A stretch of DNA of 46,519 bases from Desulfovibrio sp. (lineage in GTDB: Bacteria > Desulfobacterota > Desulfovibrionia > Desulfovibrionales > Desulfovibrionaceae). The DNA is taken from NCBI GenBank assembly GCA_031271265.1, contig JAISWB010000032.1, positions 1-46,519 on the forward strand. Direction: 5' to 3'. Made by a program: the position numbers and the translations under genes. Below the pieces are notes generated by a model. That model was not told where the DNA came from and did no database searches. It saw only the letters and a list, made by a program, of their open reading frames with translations. Positions 1-8,585 of this stretch are shown here, piece after piece. The stretch's first letter is position 1. Each line of letters opens with the position of its first letter.

Positions 1-127
1 TTTTACTGATTTCCGCAGAAATCAGTAAACATCGGCCGTAAGGCCGATGCGCCGCAAAGCGGCGTGAGTCAGCCGAAAACCACGCTTTTCGGCTGACGAT
101 CCTGCGGTAAAAAGTTTACTTTTTAAC
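1..127. repeat. run of five back-to-back hairpins
   Basis: Five inverted repeats follow one another almost without gaps. A 12-bp perfect stem has a CGCA loop (2-13 with 18-29). An 8-bp perfect stem has a GTAA (GNRA-type) loop (30-37 with 42-49). A 6-bp stem has an AAA loop (50-55 with 59-64). A 12-bp perfect stem has a 6-nt loop (68-79 with 86-97). An AT-rich palindrome spans 108-125. No reading frame covers the stretch. It could be the terminator zone of an upstream gene outside the window, a structured RNA, or a clustered palindromic repeat; the sequence does not decide which. Confidence 0.7.
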
Positions 128-174
128 GCATATATCAGTAGCGCACGGGCGGAGCGGAAGGCGCATTTTCAGCA

Positions 175-203
175 TTGCGCGAACGGCGTCGCGCGTGTAT
201 AAC
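175..203 (+). promoter_or_regulatory. candidate sigma-70-type promoter for the pgsA operon
   Basis: A TTGCGC -35-like hexamer at 175-180 and a TATAAC -10-like hexamer at 198-203 are separated by exactly 17 bp. They lie about 90 nt upstream of the chosen pgsA start. The -10 matches the consensus at five of six bases, the -35 at only three. Prediction by eye only. Confidence 0.4.
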
Positions 204-293
204 TACGCGCACGCAACGGACATGGCCGAATACGGCCGGTCAGGCACGGCCGGGTGCGCAACAGACATGGTCCGGTGCAGGGATAATGCCGTG

Positions 294-872
294 ATGCACT
301 TCAATCTTCCCACCCGGCTGACCATCAGCCGCATTGCGATAGTGCCCGTTATCGTCGTCCTGCTGATGTTTCCCGGCAGATGGACGTGTTTCGCCGCCGC
401 CCTGCTTTTCGCCGCCGCCGGATTTACCGACCTTCTGGACGGGAGGCTTGCAAGAAAGACGAATCAAATTACCAGCTTGGGAAAATTTCTTGATCCTCTG
501 GCCGACAAAATACTGGTCAGCTCCGCCCTGATTATGCTGGTGCAGAACGCGTGGGTTCCCGGCTGGATAGCCGTGCTCATCATCGGCCGCGACACCCTGG
601 TGACGGGCCTGCGGGCCGTGGCCGCCCGGGAGGGGATAGTCATCGCCGCCGACAGGCACGGCAAATTCAAAACGGTGCTGCAGATTGTCGCCGTCGACGT
701 CCTGATGCTGCACTATGATCTGCCGGGTCTCCCCGTTCACGACATCGGCATGCTTATCCTGTACTTTTCACTGGCACTGACGCTGTTTTCCGGCTATAAC
801 TACTTCAAAACTTTCTGCCGGGAGCGCGGGGTAAAACCCGCAGGCCCGCTGCAGGACAACGGATTGTCATGA
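294..872 (+). CDS. pgsA: CDP-diacylglycerol--glycerol-3-phosphate 3-phosphatidyltransferase
   Basis: This integral membrane enzyme would make phosphatidylglycerol phosphate from CDP-diacylglycerol and glycerol-3-phosphate, the committed step to phosphatidylglycerol. The CDP-alcohol phosphotransferase signature DG-x2-AR-x8-G-x3-D-x3-D is complete (it begins DGRLAR, about residues 47-69 of the short form), and several hydrophobic helices surround it. The reading frame is open from 195, but family members begin near NLPTRLTISR. The ATG at 294, or the adjacent GTG at 291, follows an AGGGA at 279-283 and gives 192 residues, close to the usual length. The stop overlaps the next ATG (ATGA), so it heads a tightly coupled operon. 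Confidence 0.93.
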   Translation: MHFNLPTRLTISRIAIVPVIVVLLMFPGRWTCFAAALLFAAAGFTDLLDGRLARKTNQITSLGKFLDPLADKILVSSALIMLVQNAWVPGWIAVLIIGRDTLVTGLRAVAAREGIVIAADRHGKFKTVLQIVAVDVLMLHYDLPGLPVHDIGMLILYFSLALTLFSGYNYFKTFCRERGVKPAGPLQDNGLS

Positions 873-1141
873 ATATCGATCCTTTGAGCAGTCGCCTGCG
901 CAACTGCCTCGTCACCATTCTGGAACTCGAAAACGACCTCGGCCGCACGCACCTCGGACCGGCGTTGCAAAACGAGTTTACGGTTCTCAAGAAAGTGGTG
1001 GCGCGTCTTGAGCACGTCAATGTGGACGAGCAGGACGTCTGCCGGATAGAGGCGGCTACCGGGCGTTTTCTTTCCGAACTCAAAGATACGCTGGACAACG
1101 CCGATGTCCGCCGCGTTTCAGAGAAAAGGCTTTTACAGTAA
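869..1141 (+). CDS. small conserved-looking protein of unknown function
   Basis: This is a 90-residue soluble, mostly helical protein, rich in Leu, Glu and Arg, with no signal peptide, membrane segment or recognisable motif. Its ATG overlaps the pgsA stop (ATGA), and its TAA shares a base with the next ATG (TAATG), so it is almost certainly translated as part of the operon. It sits between a phospholipid synthesis gene and an FtsB-like gene, but that does not define a function. I do not recognise a family. Confidence 0.75.
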   Translation: MNIDPLSSRLRNCLVTILELENDLGRTHLGPALQNEFTVLKKVVARLEHVNVDEQDVCRIEAATGRFLSELKDTLDNADVRRVSEKRLLQ

Positions 1142-1467
1142 TGTTCGCGCATCGCGTGGTGCTTGCCGCTTCCCTGTTGCTTAATCTTGTGCTTTGCTAC
1201 AACCTTGTCTGGGGTAAGAGCGGAGCGATAGCCTACATGGAATTGCGCGCCCGCTGCGAGATTCTGGAAAACCGCATAAGCGCGGCAGGTGAACAGAACC
1301 TGGCCCTCAGCCGGGAAATACGCCTCTTGCAGTCCGATGCAAAATATATTGAAAAAACGATACGCAACCGCCTCAACTTTGTTCGGGGGAATGAAATACT
1401 GTACATATTTCCCTCGGAAGGCAAGGACGATCTTTCCGGAGCGCCGGTAAATGAAGCAAAAAATTGA
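1141..1467 (+). CDS. FtsB/DivIC-like septum formation initiator
   Basis: This 108-residue protein has the layout of FtsB/DivIC divisome proteins: a short cytoplasmic N-terminus, one membrane helix (about residues 5-24), then a coiled coil (about 35-75, with LRARCEILENRI) and a short tail that includes a RNRLNFVRGNEILYIFP-like stretch, where the family typically has R-x-x-L-x-x-V-x-x-x-E-I-x-Y. FtsB-type proteins bridge FtsL/FtsQ and activate septal peptidoglycan synthesis. It overlaps the following TPR gene by 17 bp. Family assignment rests on topology plus the C-terminal motif; the exact orthologue name is less certain. Confidence 0.8.
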   Translation: MFAHRVVLAASLLLNLVLCYNLVWGKSGAIAYMELRARCEILENRISAAGEQNLALSREIRLLQSDAKYIEKTIRNRLNFVRGNEILYIFPSEGKDDLSGAPVNEAKN

Positions 1468-2368
1468 ATGGTATAAAGAAGTTCTTGAACTTGAACCGGG
1501 CTCGAAGGTCTTTTTTCCGCTGGCGAAACTGCTTGCTGCGGACAAACAGGGCGACGAGGCCGCGGCCGTACTTCGCCAAGGCGTGTTGCGGCACCCGGAC
1601 CATGTCGAAGCGCGCCTGTTGCTGGTCGAACTCCTGTACCGCCGGGGCGACGACGAGGAATTGTCCGCCCAGACAGACGTGCTGGCGCACCTGTTTTCCG
1701 CCTATCCCGGTTTCTGGTCGGCATGGTGCGAAAGCATTTCCGCCGATCCGCGGATGCGGGACGCGGCGCAGGCCTTGCGTTTTTTCGTTACCGGCCTGCA
1801 GGGAAAAGAGATCGGCTGGAGCGAGGTCGTCGAGCAGGGGTTGCAGGCGGTGCTGCGGGATATGGGCGTACCGGGCGCGGCCGGCTTTGAGGCCGGCCTG
1901 AGCGACGCCGGGCCGGTCCCGAGATCGCCGCCCGCCGGCCCGGCGGCCGGCTCCGGGGGCGTCGCCGTCCCGGCCTGTGACCTTGAGATCCGCGCCCTGC
2001 TTTCTCCCCCGGCGCAGGAGCAGGCGCAGGACGAGGATGCGGGCGGGGCCGACGAGGGCGAAGAGGTTGATGAGAGTATTTCCCTGCGCACCCGGTCCAT
2101 GGCGGAAGTACTGGCCGAGCAGGGGGATTACGCGGGCGCTCTGGATATTTACCGGGAATTGCTGCAATCCGCGCCGTCCGGCGACAGGCCGTCGCTTGAA
2201 GCCAGAGTGGAGGAACTCTCGCGTTGCATGAGCGAGGCCGGCGCTTCGGGGGGGCGCGAGGAAAAAGGTCCGCCCTTTGCGGGGGAAAGCAGCAAAATAG
2301 TCAATTTGTTCGAGTCCTTGTCCTTTGTGGAATCGTTGGCGGAGCGACTTGAGGCGAGAGCCCGCTGA
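1451..2368 (+). CDS. tetratricopeptide-repeat protein
   Basis: This 305-residue soluble protein has TPR-like helices at the N-terminus (about residues 1-75, EVLELEPGSKVFFPLAKLLA and following) and another near the C-terminus (about 215-240, AEVLAEQGDYAGALDIYREL). A low-complexity Gly/Ala/Pro and acidic linker (about 155-205) lies between them. TPRs are protein-interaction scaffolds, so no reaction can be inferred. It starts inside the 3' end of the FtsB-like gene, which suggests translational coupling and perhaps a cell-envelope role. Confidence 0.8.
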   Translation: MKQKIEWYKEVLELEPGSKVFFPLAKLLAADKQGDEAAAVLRQGVLRHPDHVEARLLLVELLYRRGDDEELSAQTDVLAHLFSAYPGFWSAWCESISADPRMRDAAQALRFFVTGLQGKEIGWSEVVEQGLQAVLRDMGVPGAAGFEAGLSDAGPVPRSPPAGPAAGSGGVAVPACDLEIRALLSPPAQEQAQDEDAGGADEGEEVDESISLRTRSMAEVLAEQGDYAGALDIYRELLQSAPSGDRPSLEARVEELSRCMSEAGASGGREEKGPPFAGESSKIVNLFESLSFVESLAERLEARAR

Positions 2369-2440
2369 TTGCCGTTGTTGAACCGCCGGCGGGTGGAGCC
2401 GGGTGTGGATTGAAACAAACCTGTCGTCCGGGAGTATGCA

Positions 2441-3427
2441 GTGCGTCGCAAGTGGGCTTTCCTCCTGTTGTGTTCCTTTCTGGTGGTCGGTGCGTGCGAA
2501 TCGCACCAGGTACTCAAGGATTCCTGGAAGTTTACCCGGCGGCAGTACGTTGCCTACCTGAATACCCCGGCCGGCATAGACTGGAGCGACAAGGGCGGCC
2601 GCGAAGCGTACGAGTTGGCTCTGGCGGAAGCCGTGAGCGCGGTGGACGCCGAGCTTGTCAGGCTTATCCGGGCCATGGAAAACAGCGACCGCCGCCCCGA
2701 CCAGGAATGGGCGTTGCAGATGATGCAGAAGTTCCCCTGGATTTCCGGGGTGGCCCTGGTGGGCGGCGACGGCGTCGTCAACGCCCGCTACCCGGAATAC
2801 TCTGCCAAGGAATTCGCCGCGGGGCCGTTGCTGGAAGCCGACGCCAAGCAGCAGCCGGGCATGCTCCGGGCCTATGTGCAGGCGGACAAGACGTCGCCGG
2901 AAATCTACCTCGGCAATCCGGTGTATGTCGGCGAGGAAATGCGCGGGATTATCATAGCGCATTTTGATCCGGCCGCCCTGGCTTCCATGAGTCCCGATCC
3001 GGGCGCGTTCTGCATGATTACGCCTGCGGGGGTGGCTTGGCCGGGCCGGTTCGGCGCGGCGGCCGGGGAAAATTGGGAAACGATCCTGAAAGAACGCTCA
3101 AGCGGCCTGACCGACGGAGGAGACTCCGCATTTTTCTGGATCACACGCTATATCGGTAACTTGCCGCTGGTGTACGCCATGCCGCTAAGCGCCGTTTCCG
3201 CAGAAACGGCTCCCCGGCCCGCTCAAAGCCCGGCTCCGGCCGCACCGGAAGCGGGCGCGCCGGCCCCGGCAGGGCAGGAAGCCGGGACGCCCGCGCGGGC
3301 GGAGCCGGCCGCGGACAAAAAAAGCGGCGGGGAAACGCGTGTCGCGCGTCCTGCGGTTGCCCCGGCGGCGGCGCCGCCGCAGGAGGGGAACCCGGCCGTC
3401 GTCGACACGCCCGGAACCCAATTTTGA
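2441..3427 (+). CDS. putative lipoprotein with Cache-like region and Ala/Pro-rich tail
   Basis: The start is GTG, with GGGAG six bases upstream. A 19-residue signal peptide ends in a lipobox (VVGAC), so Cys19 would be lipidated. The central part (about residues 40-240) alternates strands and helices and contains [20 protein letters not shown], which resembles the extracellular Cache/PDC sensor fold. The remaining 80 or so residues are low-complexity Ala/Pro/Glu and look unstructured. No catalytic motif is visible. It lies between the TPR gene and fbp and is probably co-transcribed. The Cache assignment is an inference from local sequence texture. Confidence 0.7.
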   Translation: MRRKWAFLLLCSFLVVGACESHQVLKDSWKFTRRQYVAYLNTPAGIDWSDKGGREAYELALAEAVSAVDAELVRLIRAMENSDRRPDQEWALQMMQKFPWISGVALVGGDGVVNARYPEYSAKEFAAGPLLEADAKQQPGMLRAYVQADKTSPEIYLGNPVYVGEEMRGIIIAHFDPAALASMSPDPGAFCMITPAGVAWPGRFGAAAGENWETILKERSSGLTDGGDSAFFWITRYIGNLPLVYAMPLSAVSAETAPRPAQSPAPAAPEAGAPAPAGQEAGTPARAEPAADKKSGGETRVARPAVAPAAAPPQEGNPAVVDTPGTQF

Positions 3428-3476
3428 TCCGACGCGCCGGTCCGGAAGGCGGGGCGTCGATGCCCCGGGAGGGAAT

Positions 3477-4502
3477 ATGTCCGAGCAGGCAGCTCCTCAA
3501 CACAGACAAATTACGGTCACCGAGCATCTGCTTCTGCATCAGAAGCAGTCTCCGACGGCAACGGGCAGTTTCACGCAGCTCCTTTACGACCTGATTCTGG
3601 CAGCCAAGCTTATCGCAAGGAACGTGACCAAGGCGGGGCTTCTGGATGTGCTCGGAGGCACGGGAGAGATCAACGTCCAGGGCGAGGATGTGCAGAAACT
3701 GGACGATTACGCCAACCGCATCCTGATTCACCGCCTGCAGCGTACCGGCGTGTTGTGCGCCATGGCCTCGGAGGAAAACGCCGACGTCATCAACATTCCG
3801 GACGCCTTCAGACGCGGCGAGTACATCCTGATTTTCGACCCTTTGGACGGGTCGTCGAACATTGACGTCAACATCAACGTGGGCACCATTTTCTCCATAT
3901 TGCGGCGCATTTCCCCTTCGGACCAGGATGTCGCCCTGTCGGACGTGCTGCAGCCGGGCTACAAGCAGGTCGGGGCCGGCTATGTACTTTACGGGCCGTC
4001 CACAATGCTGGTGTACACGACAGGGCAGGGAGTACACGCGTTTACGCTGGATCCCAGCGTCGGGGAGTTCCTGCTTTCCCTCAGCAATGTGAAAATTCCG
4101 GAAACAGGCAAGATATACTCGGTCAATGAGGGCAATGTATCCTACTGGGATGAAAAGACGGCCCTTGCGGCGGCATCGTTCAAAGGCAGCGACAATCCCC
4201 GCGGCGCGCCCTATTCGCACCGCTATGTCGGGTCCCTTGTGGCGGATTTTCACCGCACCCTGCTCAAGGGCGGCATCTTCATGTATCCCATGGACTACAA
4301 GGATCCCGACCATCCGAAGGGTAAACTGCGCTTGATGTGCGAGGCCGCGCCCATGTCCCTGCTGGCCGAGCAGGCGGGGGGCATGGCCTCGGACGGGCGC
4401 CGGCGCATTCTCGAAATCATTCCGGACACGCTGCATGCGCGGGTGCCGCTGTATATCGGCTCGAAAAACGACGTGCAGCACGTGATAAACAAGCTCAAAT
4501 AA
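3477..4502 (+). CDS. fbp: class I fructose-1,6-bisphosphatase
   Basis: It would hydrolyse fructose-1,6-bisphosphate to fructose-6-phosphate in gluconeogenesis. The metal- and phosphate-binding core is clear: a [10 protein letters not shown] stretch, then [20 protein letters not shown] at about residues 121-140, typical of the class I family. The C-terminal [18 protein letters not shown] segment is also characteristic. The ATG at 3477 follows a strong GGGAGGGA site and gives 341 residues, the normal length; the frame extends upstream only through a poor Arg-rich leader. It is immediately followed by tsaD. Confidence 0.95.
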   Translation: MSEQAAPQHRQITVTEHLLLHQKQSPTATGSFTQLLYDLILAAKLIARNVTKAGLLDVLGGTGEINVQGEDVQKLDDYANRILIHRLQRTGVLCAMASEENADVINIPDAFRRGEYILIFDPLDGSSNIDVNINVGTIFSILRRISPSDQDVALSDVLQPGYKQVGAGYVLYGPSTMLVYTTGQGVHAFTLDPSVGEFLLSLSNVKIPETGKIYSVNEGNVSYWDEKTALAAASFKGSDNPRGAPYSHRYVGSLVADFHRTLLKGGIFMYPMDYKDPDHPKGKLRLMCEAAPMSLLAEQAGGMASDGRRRILEIIPDTLHARVPLYIGSKNDVQHVINKLK

Positions 4503-4504
4503 CT

Positions 4505-5599
4505 TTGCTCAGTTTAGGCATTGAAACCTCGTGCGACGACACCTCCCTGGCTCTGGTCGCCGACAATGAGCTTCTGGGGCAGGAGAGCGTCGGCCAGGCC
4601 GGCATGCATGCGCTGTTCGGCGGCGTAGTGCCGGAACTCGCTTCGCGCGAGCACGCCCGGTGCATAGGCCCGCTGTTCGACCGTCTTTTGCGGCGGACGG
4701 GGGTATCGGCCGGAGATATCGACGTGGTCTGTCCGGCCAGGGGACCGGGATTGGCGGGCAGCCTCCTGGTGGGCGTCGGCTTTGCGAAAGCGTTTGCCCT
4801 GGGGAGCGGGGCGCGTTTTCTCGGCGTCAATCACCTGCATGCCCATATTTTCGCGGCCGGGCTGGAGGGGGAGTTGCCCTTGCCGGCCCTGGCCCTGCTG
4901 GCGTCCGGCGGACACAGCATGCTGTACAGGGTGGACGCCCCGGACGACTTTACGCTTTTGGGGAGAAGCCTTGACGACGCGGCGGGCGAAGCCTTCGACA
5001 AAGCGGGCAAAATGCTCGGGCTGCCGTATCCGGCGGGGGCGGCCGTCGACGCCTTGGCGGAAGAAGGCCGGGCCTCGCCGCGTCTTTTTCCCCGTCCGTA
5101 TTGCGACAACGAGAATCTTGATTTCAGTTTCAGCGGATTGAAGACGGCGATGTGGAACCATGTTTCCGCGCACCCGGAATGCAGGGGTTCCTTTGACGCG
5201 ACGAGCGGGGAAGCGGTGCTCCCGCAGGGAGACAGGCGGGCGGCCCTGGCGGATGTCTGCGCTTCCTATCGTCTGGCCGTGGTGGAAAGTTTGTGCTGCA
5301 AAGTGGAAAAGGCGTTCACCGGGAGCGCGGCTGCCGGCGTAAGGAGCCTGATTGCGGCCGGGGGTGTGGCCGCCAATACTCTGCTGCGGCGCAGGATGCG
5401 GGATATTGCGGACAGGCGCGGGGTGCGGCTTTGCGTTCCTTCGTTACCGCTGTGTGCCGACAACGGCGCGATGCTTGCCTACCTCGGCGCTTTGCTGGCG
5501 GGCGCCGGGTACTCGCACCCTCCGGATATGGAAATCGTACCGCGCGGCCGGCCCATCCCCGACGATATGCTCAGGGCAATTCACAAGGACGGGCGTTGA
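4505..5599 (+). CDS. tsaD: tRNA N6-threonylcarbamoyladenosine transferase subunit TsaD
   Basis: TsaD transfers the threonylcarbamoyl group to A37 of ANN-decoding tRNAs together with TsaB, TsaC/TsaC2 and TsaE. The ASKHA-fold signature is complete: LGIETSCDDTSLAL at the N-terminus, the metal-binding HLHAH motif (about residues 115-119), an ASGGHS phosphate loop and GGVAANTLLRRR near the C-terminus. Family members begin with a few residues before GIETSCD, so I chose the TTG at 4505, two bases after the fbp stop, giving 364 residues. No good Shine-Dalgarno is visible, which fits translational coupling to fbp. Confidence 0.94.
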   Translation: MLSLGIETSCDDTSLALVADNELLGQESVGQAGMHALFGGVVPELASREHARCIGPLFDRLLRRTGVSAGDIDVVCPARGPGLAGSLLVGVGFAKAFALGSGARFLGVNHLHAHIFAAGLEGELPLPALALLASGGHSMLYRVDAPDDFTLLGRSLDDAAGEAFDKAGKMLGLPYPAGAAVDALAEEGRASPRLFPRPYCDNENLDFSFSGLKTAMWNHVSAHPECRGSFDATSGEAVLPQGDRRAALADVCASYRLAVVESLCCKVEKAFTGSAAAGVRSLIAAGGVAANTLLRRRMRDIADRRGVRLCVPSLPLCADNGAMLAYLGALLAGAGYSHPPDMEIVPRGRPIPDDMLRAIHKDGR

Positions 5600-5649
5600 T
5601 CTCCCTGCAGCAAGCCGGCCGGCGCGACAGGCCTGTAAAAGTAAAATAA

Positions 5650-5677
5650 AAATAATAACTTCACATAGTTATTATTT
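5650..5677. other. AT-only hairpin downstream of tsaD
   Basis: An 11-bp perfect inverted repeat (AAATAATAACT at 5650-5660, AGTTATTATTT at 5667-5677) with a 6-nt loop lies in an AT-rich island in otherwise GC-rich DNA. It may be a weak terminator for the upstream operon or an A/T-rich upstream element for the promoter at 5713. Confidence 0.45.
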
Positions 5678-5712
5678 AATAAAAGAAATTCTTGTTAATA
5701 GCTGAAAGCTAT

Positions 5713-5741
5713 TTGACATTTCAATTTTTCGGCTGTATATT
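5713..5741 (+). promoter_or_regulatory. consensus sigma-70-like promoter for phaE-phaC
   Basis: A perfect TTGACA (5713-5718) is followed after exactly 17 bp by TATATT (5736-5741), five of six matches to the -10 consensus. It sits in a low-GC island and is the best-looking promoter in the window. The predicted transcript would carry a leader of about 320 nt before phaE. Confidence 0.75.
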
Positions 5742-6056
5742 TTTTACGGCCACCGGGAAGGCTTGTAAGTTTATATGGTTACAGGATTACAAAATATCAG
5801 GCCCCGTCAGCCTGCGGTCATGCCCGTCTGAGGAGAGACGGCCGTCCGCGTCAACGCGCACGTCGCCCGGCCTCGCAAGCGCGCACTGCGCCCGCGAAGA
5901 GGCATTCGAGTATTTACGCATCACGACGGCAGGCGACCCCGGCCGGCCTCCATGACAAGTGCGGTTGCGTAACCGCGCCCTGCGGATTCGCGCCTCCCGG
6001 CGCGTCTGCCGTACAGCCCGGCCCGGACAGGGTGTCCGGCCGTATACACGTAATTC
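5742..6056 (+). other. long 5' leader of phaEC, no gene seen
   Basis: No credible coding frame is seen between the predicted transcription start and phaE. A short hairpin (CCGTCT at 5824-5829 with AGACGG at 5836-5841) exposes a GAGGAG loop. Otherwise the stretch is GC-rich without obvious structure. I do not recognise a known riboswitch. Confidence 0.4.
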
Positions 6057-6066
6057 GGAGGATGGT

Positions 6067-7227
6067 ATGAGTGACTATGGGATGGGCGAGTTATTTAAGA
6101 AGAGTTTCGAAATCCAGCAGAACATGGCCAAGGCGTGGCTGAACGCGGTAAACCCGCCCGCCGCCGGCGCATCCGGCGAAAAGACCGCCGCCGATGACCC
6201 GCTTGCCGCCATGACCAAGATGTATCAGGGTATTTACGAAACCTGGCAAAAACAGTTTCTGGACAACCCGTGGATGAAGATGACGCCGTGGAGCTACAAC
6301 CTGTTCAATTCCGAAAATCCCGTGCAGGACATGTTCAACAAAATGATGAACAGCGGCAAGGGGCTCGCCGATCTCTCCGCTGTCTGGCAGCAGCTTGCGG
6401 GCAAGGACCCCTTCAAGACGCGGGACGAAATCCTGAAGTTCATCGAGGACAACAAGGCCGATTTTGAGAGGCTGTCGCAGGACTTCATCAATCCTTTCAT
6501 CCCGGACAGCTTGCGGCCGCTTGTCTCCCACGCCCTGAACCTGGTGAAACAGTATGAGGCAGCGGGCAAGGACTTTGCCAAACCCTGGCTGGAACTCGGC
6601 CCGAAAAGCGCCGAAGATTTCAAGAAAATCGCGGAAGGCGACAACTCTGCTTACGGAGGTCTGTATAAGACCTTGAACCAGGCCTACCAGGACTCCTTCG
6701 GCAAGATGTTCAGCGCCGCCGGCCTCGGTCTGACCCGTGAGCAGAACGAAACCGTCATGAGCCAGTTCGACGCCTTCTTCAAGATGGTCCTCTCCCTGAC
6801 GGAACTGATGTCCCTCGTCGCCGAGGTGGCGCGCGAAAATATGGTGACGGTCATCGAAGCCTACGGCAAGTTGGTCGCCGAAGGCAAACAGCCCCAGACG
6901 CTCAAAGAGTTTTACGACATCTGGGTCAAGGTCAATGAAGACTCGTTCGTCAAGGTCTTCGGAACACCGCAATTCTCCAAGATTTTCTGCGACTTCGCGA
7001 AGAAATCCTGCGAATTCAAGATTTATGTCGACAAGGTGCTGGAACAGACCTTGGGCTGGGTGCCGTTCCCCAAAAATTCGGACATGGTGAGCCTGTACAA
7101 GACCGTGTACGACCTGCGCAAGTCCGATCACAGGAGCAGTAAGGAGCTGGACGAAATACGGGAAGAGCTGGCGGCGCTCCGGGCCGCTGTAGCGCAACTG
7201 AGCAACCCCAAGAAGGGAGATAAATAA
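6067..7227 (+). CDS. phaE: class III polyhydroxyalkanoate synthase subunit PhaE
   Basis: PhaE is the non-catalytic partner of PhaC in class III PHA synthases and stabilises or activates the complex at granules. The 386-residue protein is helix-rich and hydrophilic, repeatedly Phe/Trp/Lys-rich, and ends in a predicted coiled coil with Leu heptads (ELDEIREELAALRAAVAQL), as in the family. Its position two bases before a class III phaC is strong support. The ATG at 6067 follows GGAGG (6057-6061); the frame extends to 5959 but without an RBS or family similarity. Sequence conservation in PhaE is low, so the call rests largely on context and layout. Confidence 0.85.
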   Translation: MSDYGMGELFKKSFEIQQNMAKAWLNAVNPPAAGASGEKTAADDPLAAMTKMYQGIYETWQKQFLDNPWMKMTPWSYNLFNSENPVQDMFNKMMNSGKGLADLSAVWQQLAGKDPFKTRDEILKFIEDNKADFERLSQDFINPFIPDSLRPLVSHALNLVKQYEAAGKDFAKPWLELGPKSAEDFKKIAEGDNSAYGGLYKTLNQAYQDSFGKMFSAAGLGLTREQNETVMSQFDAFFKMVLSLTELMSLVAEVARENMVTVIEAYGKLVAEGKQPQTLKEFYDIWVKVNEDSFVKVFGTPQFSKIFCDFAKKSCEFKIYVDKVLEQTLGWVPFPKNSDMVSLYKTVYDLRKSDHRSSKELDEIREELAALRAAVAQLSNPKKGDK

Positions 7228-7229
7228 TT

Positions 7230-8309
7230 ATGAATTCCGCGTTTTTTGAAAAGTCTGTCCAAGAAAGCATTGATTTTCAGAGTAATGTGCTGAAGGGCAT
7301 CAAAACGATGCTCGACCTGCCGAAGGAAACAATCAAGTCCGATCTGCTGGAGAAAGTTGAGGTGTTTTCCATCGGCAAGATGAAACTGTTTCACTACAAA
7401 CCTGTGAAAACGAGCGCCAAGCCGGTAAAGATCCCGGTGCTGATAACCTACGCGCTGGTGAACAGGCAGTATATGATGGACATTCAGCCCGACCGTTCGG
7501 TCATCAAGTCGTTCCTTGAATCGGGACTGGACGTGTACATCATCGACTGGGGCTATCCCACAGCGGAAGACCGCTATATGACCATGGACGACCATATCAA
7601 CTGGTACATGGACGAATGCGTCAATTTCATCAGCAAGACAACGGGCCACAAGAAGATCAACCTGCTCGGCGTGTGTCAGGGCGGCACTTTCTCGACCATT
7701 TACACCGCGCTGCACCAGAACAAGATCAACGCGCTGGTGACCATGGTCACGCCTGTTGATTTCAGCCCCAGCGATGCGCTGCTTTTCGCCTGGAGTAAAT
7801 ACCTGGACGCCGACGCCATGGTGGACGCTTACGGGGTCATTCCCGGCGACATGATGAACATCAGCTTCCTGATGCTCAAGCCTTTCTCCCTCACGCTGGG
7901 CAAGTACATCGACCTGGCCGTGGACAAGAAAGTTGAGGATCCGGAATTCCTGGGCAACTTCCTGCGCATGGAAAAATGGATTTTCGACTCTCCCGGCCAG
8001 GCGGGAGACACGCTCCGGCAGTTCATCAACGATCTGTACAAGGAGAACAAGCTGGTGAAAGGCGAATTGGAACTCGGCGGCAAGAAGGTGAACCTGAAGA
8101 ACATCACCTGCCCGCTGTTCGCCATTTGCGCCGAATACGACCACCTGGTGCCCCTGTCTTCCAGCAAGCCGCTGATGGACGCCGTGGGCAGCACGGACAA
8201 GTCGTTCACCGCCTTCCCTGTGGGGCATATCGGCATGTATGTGAGTTCCAGGAGCCAGAAGGAAATCGCGCCGCAGATCGGGCGCTGGCTCACCGAAAAA
8301 AGCAAGTAG
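7230..8309 (+). CDS. phaC: class III polyhydroxyalkanoate synthase catalytic subunit PhaC
   Basis: PhaC polymerises (R)-3-hydroxyacyl-CoA into PHA, a carbon and reductant store. The 359-residue alpha/beta-hydrolase has the lipase-like box GVCQGG with the nucleophile at Cys149. The general-base His333 (GHIGMY) and Asp304 (EYDHLVP) complete the triad, at positions matching the family. The length and the pairing with PhaE define class III. It starts two bases after the phaE stop. Its last 48 bases, including the stop, form the first unit of the tandem array downstream. Confidence 0.95.
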   Translation: MNSAFFEKSVQESIDFQSNVLKGIKTMLDLPKETIKSDLLEKVEVFSIGKMKLFHYKPVKTSAKPVKIPVLITYALVNRQYMMDIQPDRSVIKSFLESGLDVYIIDWGYPTAEDRYMTMDDHINWYMDECVNFISKTTGHKKINLLGVCQGGTFSTIYTALHQNKINALVTMVTPVDFSPSDALLFAWSKYLDADAMVDAYGVIPGDMMNISFLMLKPFSLTLGKYIDLAVDKKVEDPEFLGNFLRMEKWIFDSPGQAGDTLRQFINDLYKENKLVKGELELGGKKVNLKNITCPLFAICAEYDHLVPLSSSKPLMDAVGSTDKSFTAFPVGHIGMYVSSRSQKEIAPQIGRWLTEKSK

Positions 8310-8457
8310 AGAAATTGCGCCGCAGATCGGGCGCCGGCTCACGAAAAAAAGCAAGTAGGTAAATCGCGCCGCAGATCGGGTGCCGGCTCACCGAAAAAAG
8401 CAAGTAGAGAAATTGCGCCGCAGAGCGGGCGCCGGCTCACCGAAAAAAGCAAGCAGA
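8262..8457 (+). repeat. four tandem 49-bp units derived from the 3' end of phaC
   Basis: Units begin at 8262, 8311, 8360 and 8409. The first is the coding end of phaC with its TAG stop; the next three are downstream copies with only a few substitutions. Each has GCGCC/GGCGC complementarity and ends in an AAAAAAGCAAG-like stretch. Since 49 is not a multiple of three, the copies cannot extend the protein, and the stop in unit 1 ends phaC anyway. There are no unique spacers, so this is not a CRISPR. Confidence 0.92.
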
Positions 8458-8498
8458 CAGTGTGGTCACGAGAAAAGACACCTCGTGACGACACTGTC
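8456..8498. terminator. long hairpin between convergent phaC and kdsB
   Basis: A 17-nt arm (8456-8472) pairs with 8482-8498 at 16 of 17 positions around a 9-nt loop. It lies between two convergent genes, so a bidirectional transcript end is plausible. No T-tract follows, so intrinsic termination is not assured. The right half recurs at 15676-15701. Confidence 0.55.
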
Positions 8499-8585
8499 CA
8501 AGGCGGGTTCCCGCATGCATTACTCCCGTCCCGGAACACCTTTGCCGCCGGCGGCACCGGGCCGGGAACTGCGCGCGCGCTTCAA

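Noticed and set aside
5692..5955. 87-residue frame upstream of phaE
   Set aside because: It starts inside the promoter region, lacks a ribosome-binding site and has no family features.
8262..8457. CRISPR array at the phaC end
   Set aside because: Units abut directly without spacers and the first unit is coding sequence of phaC.
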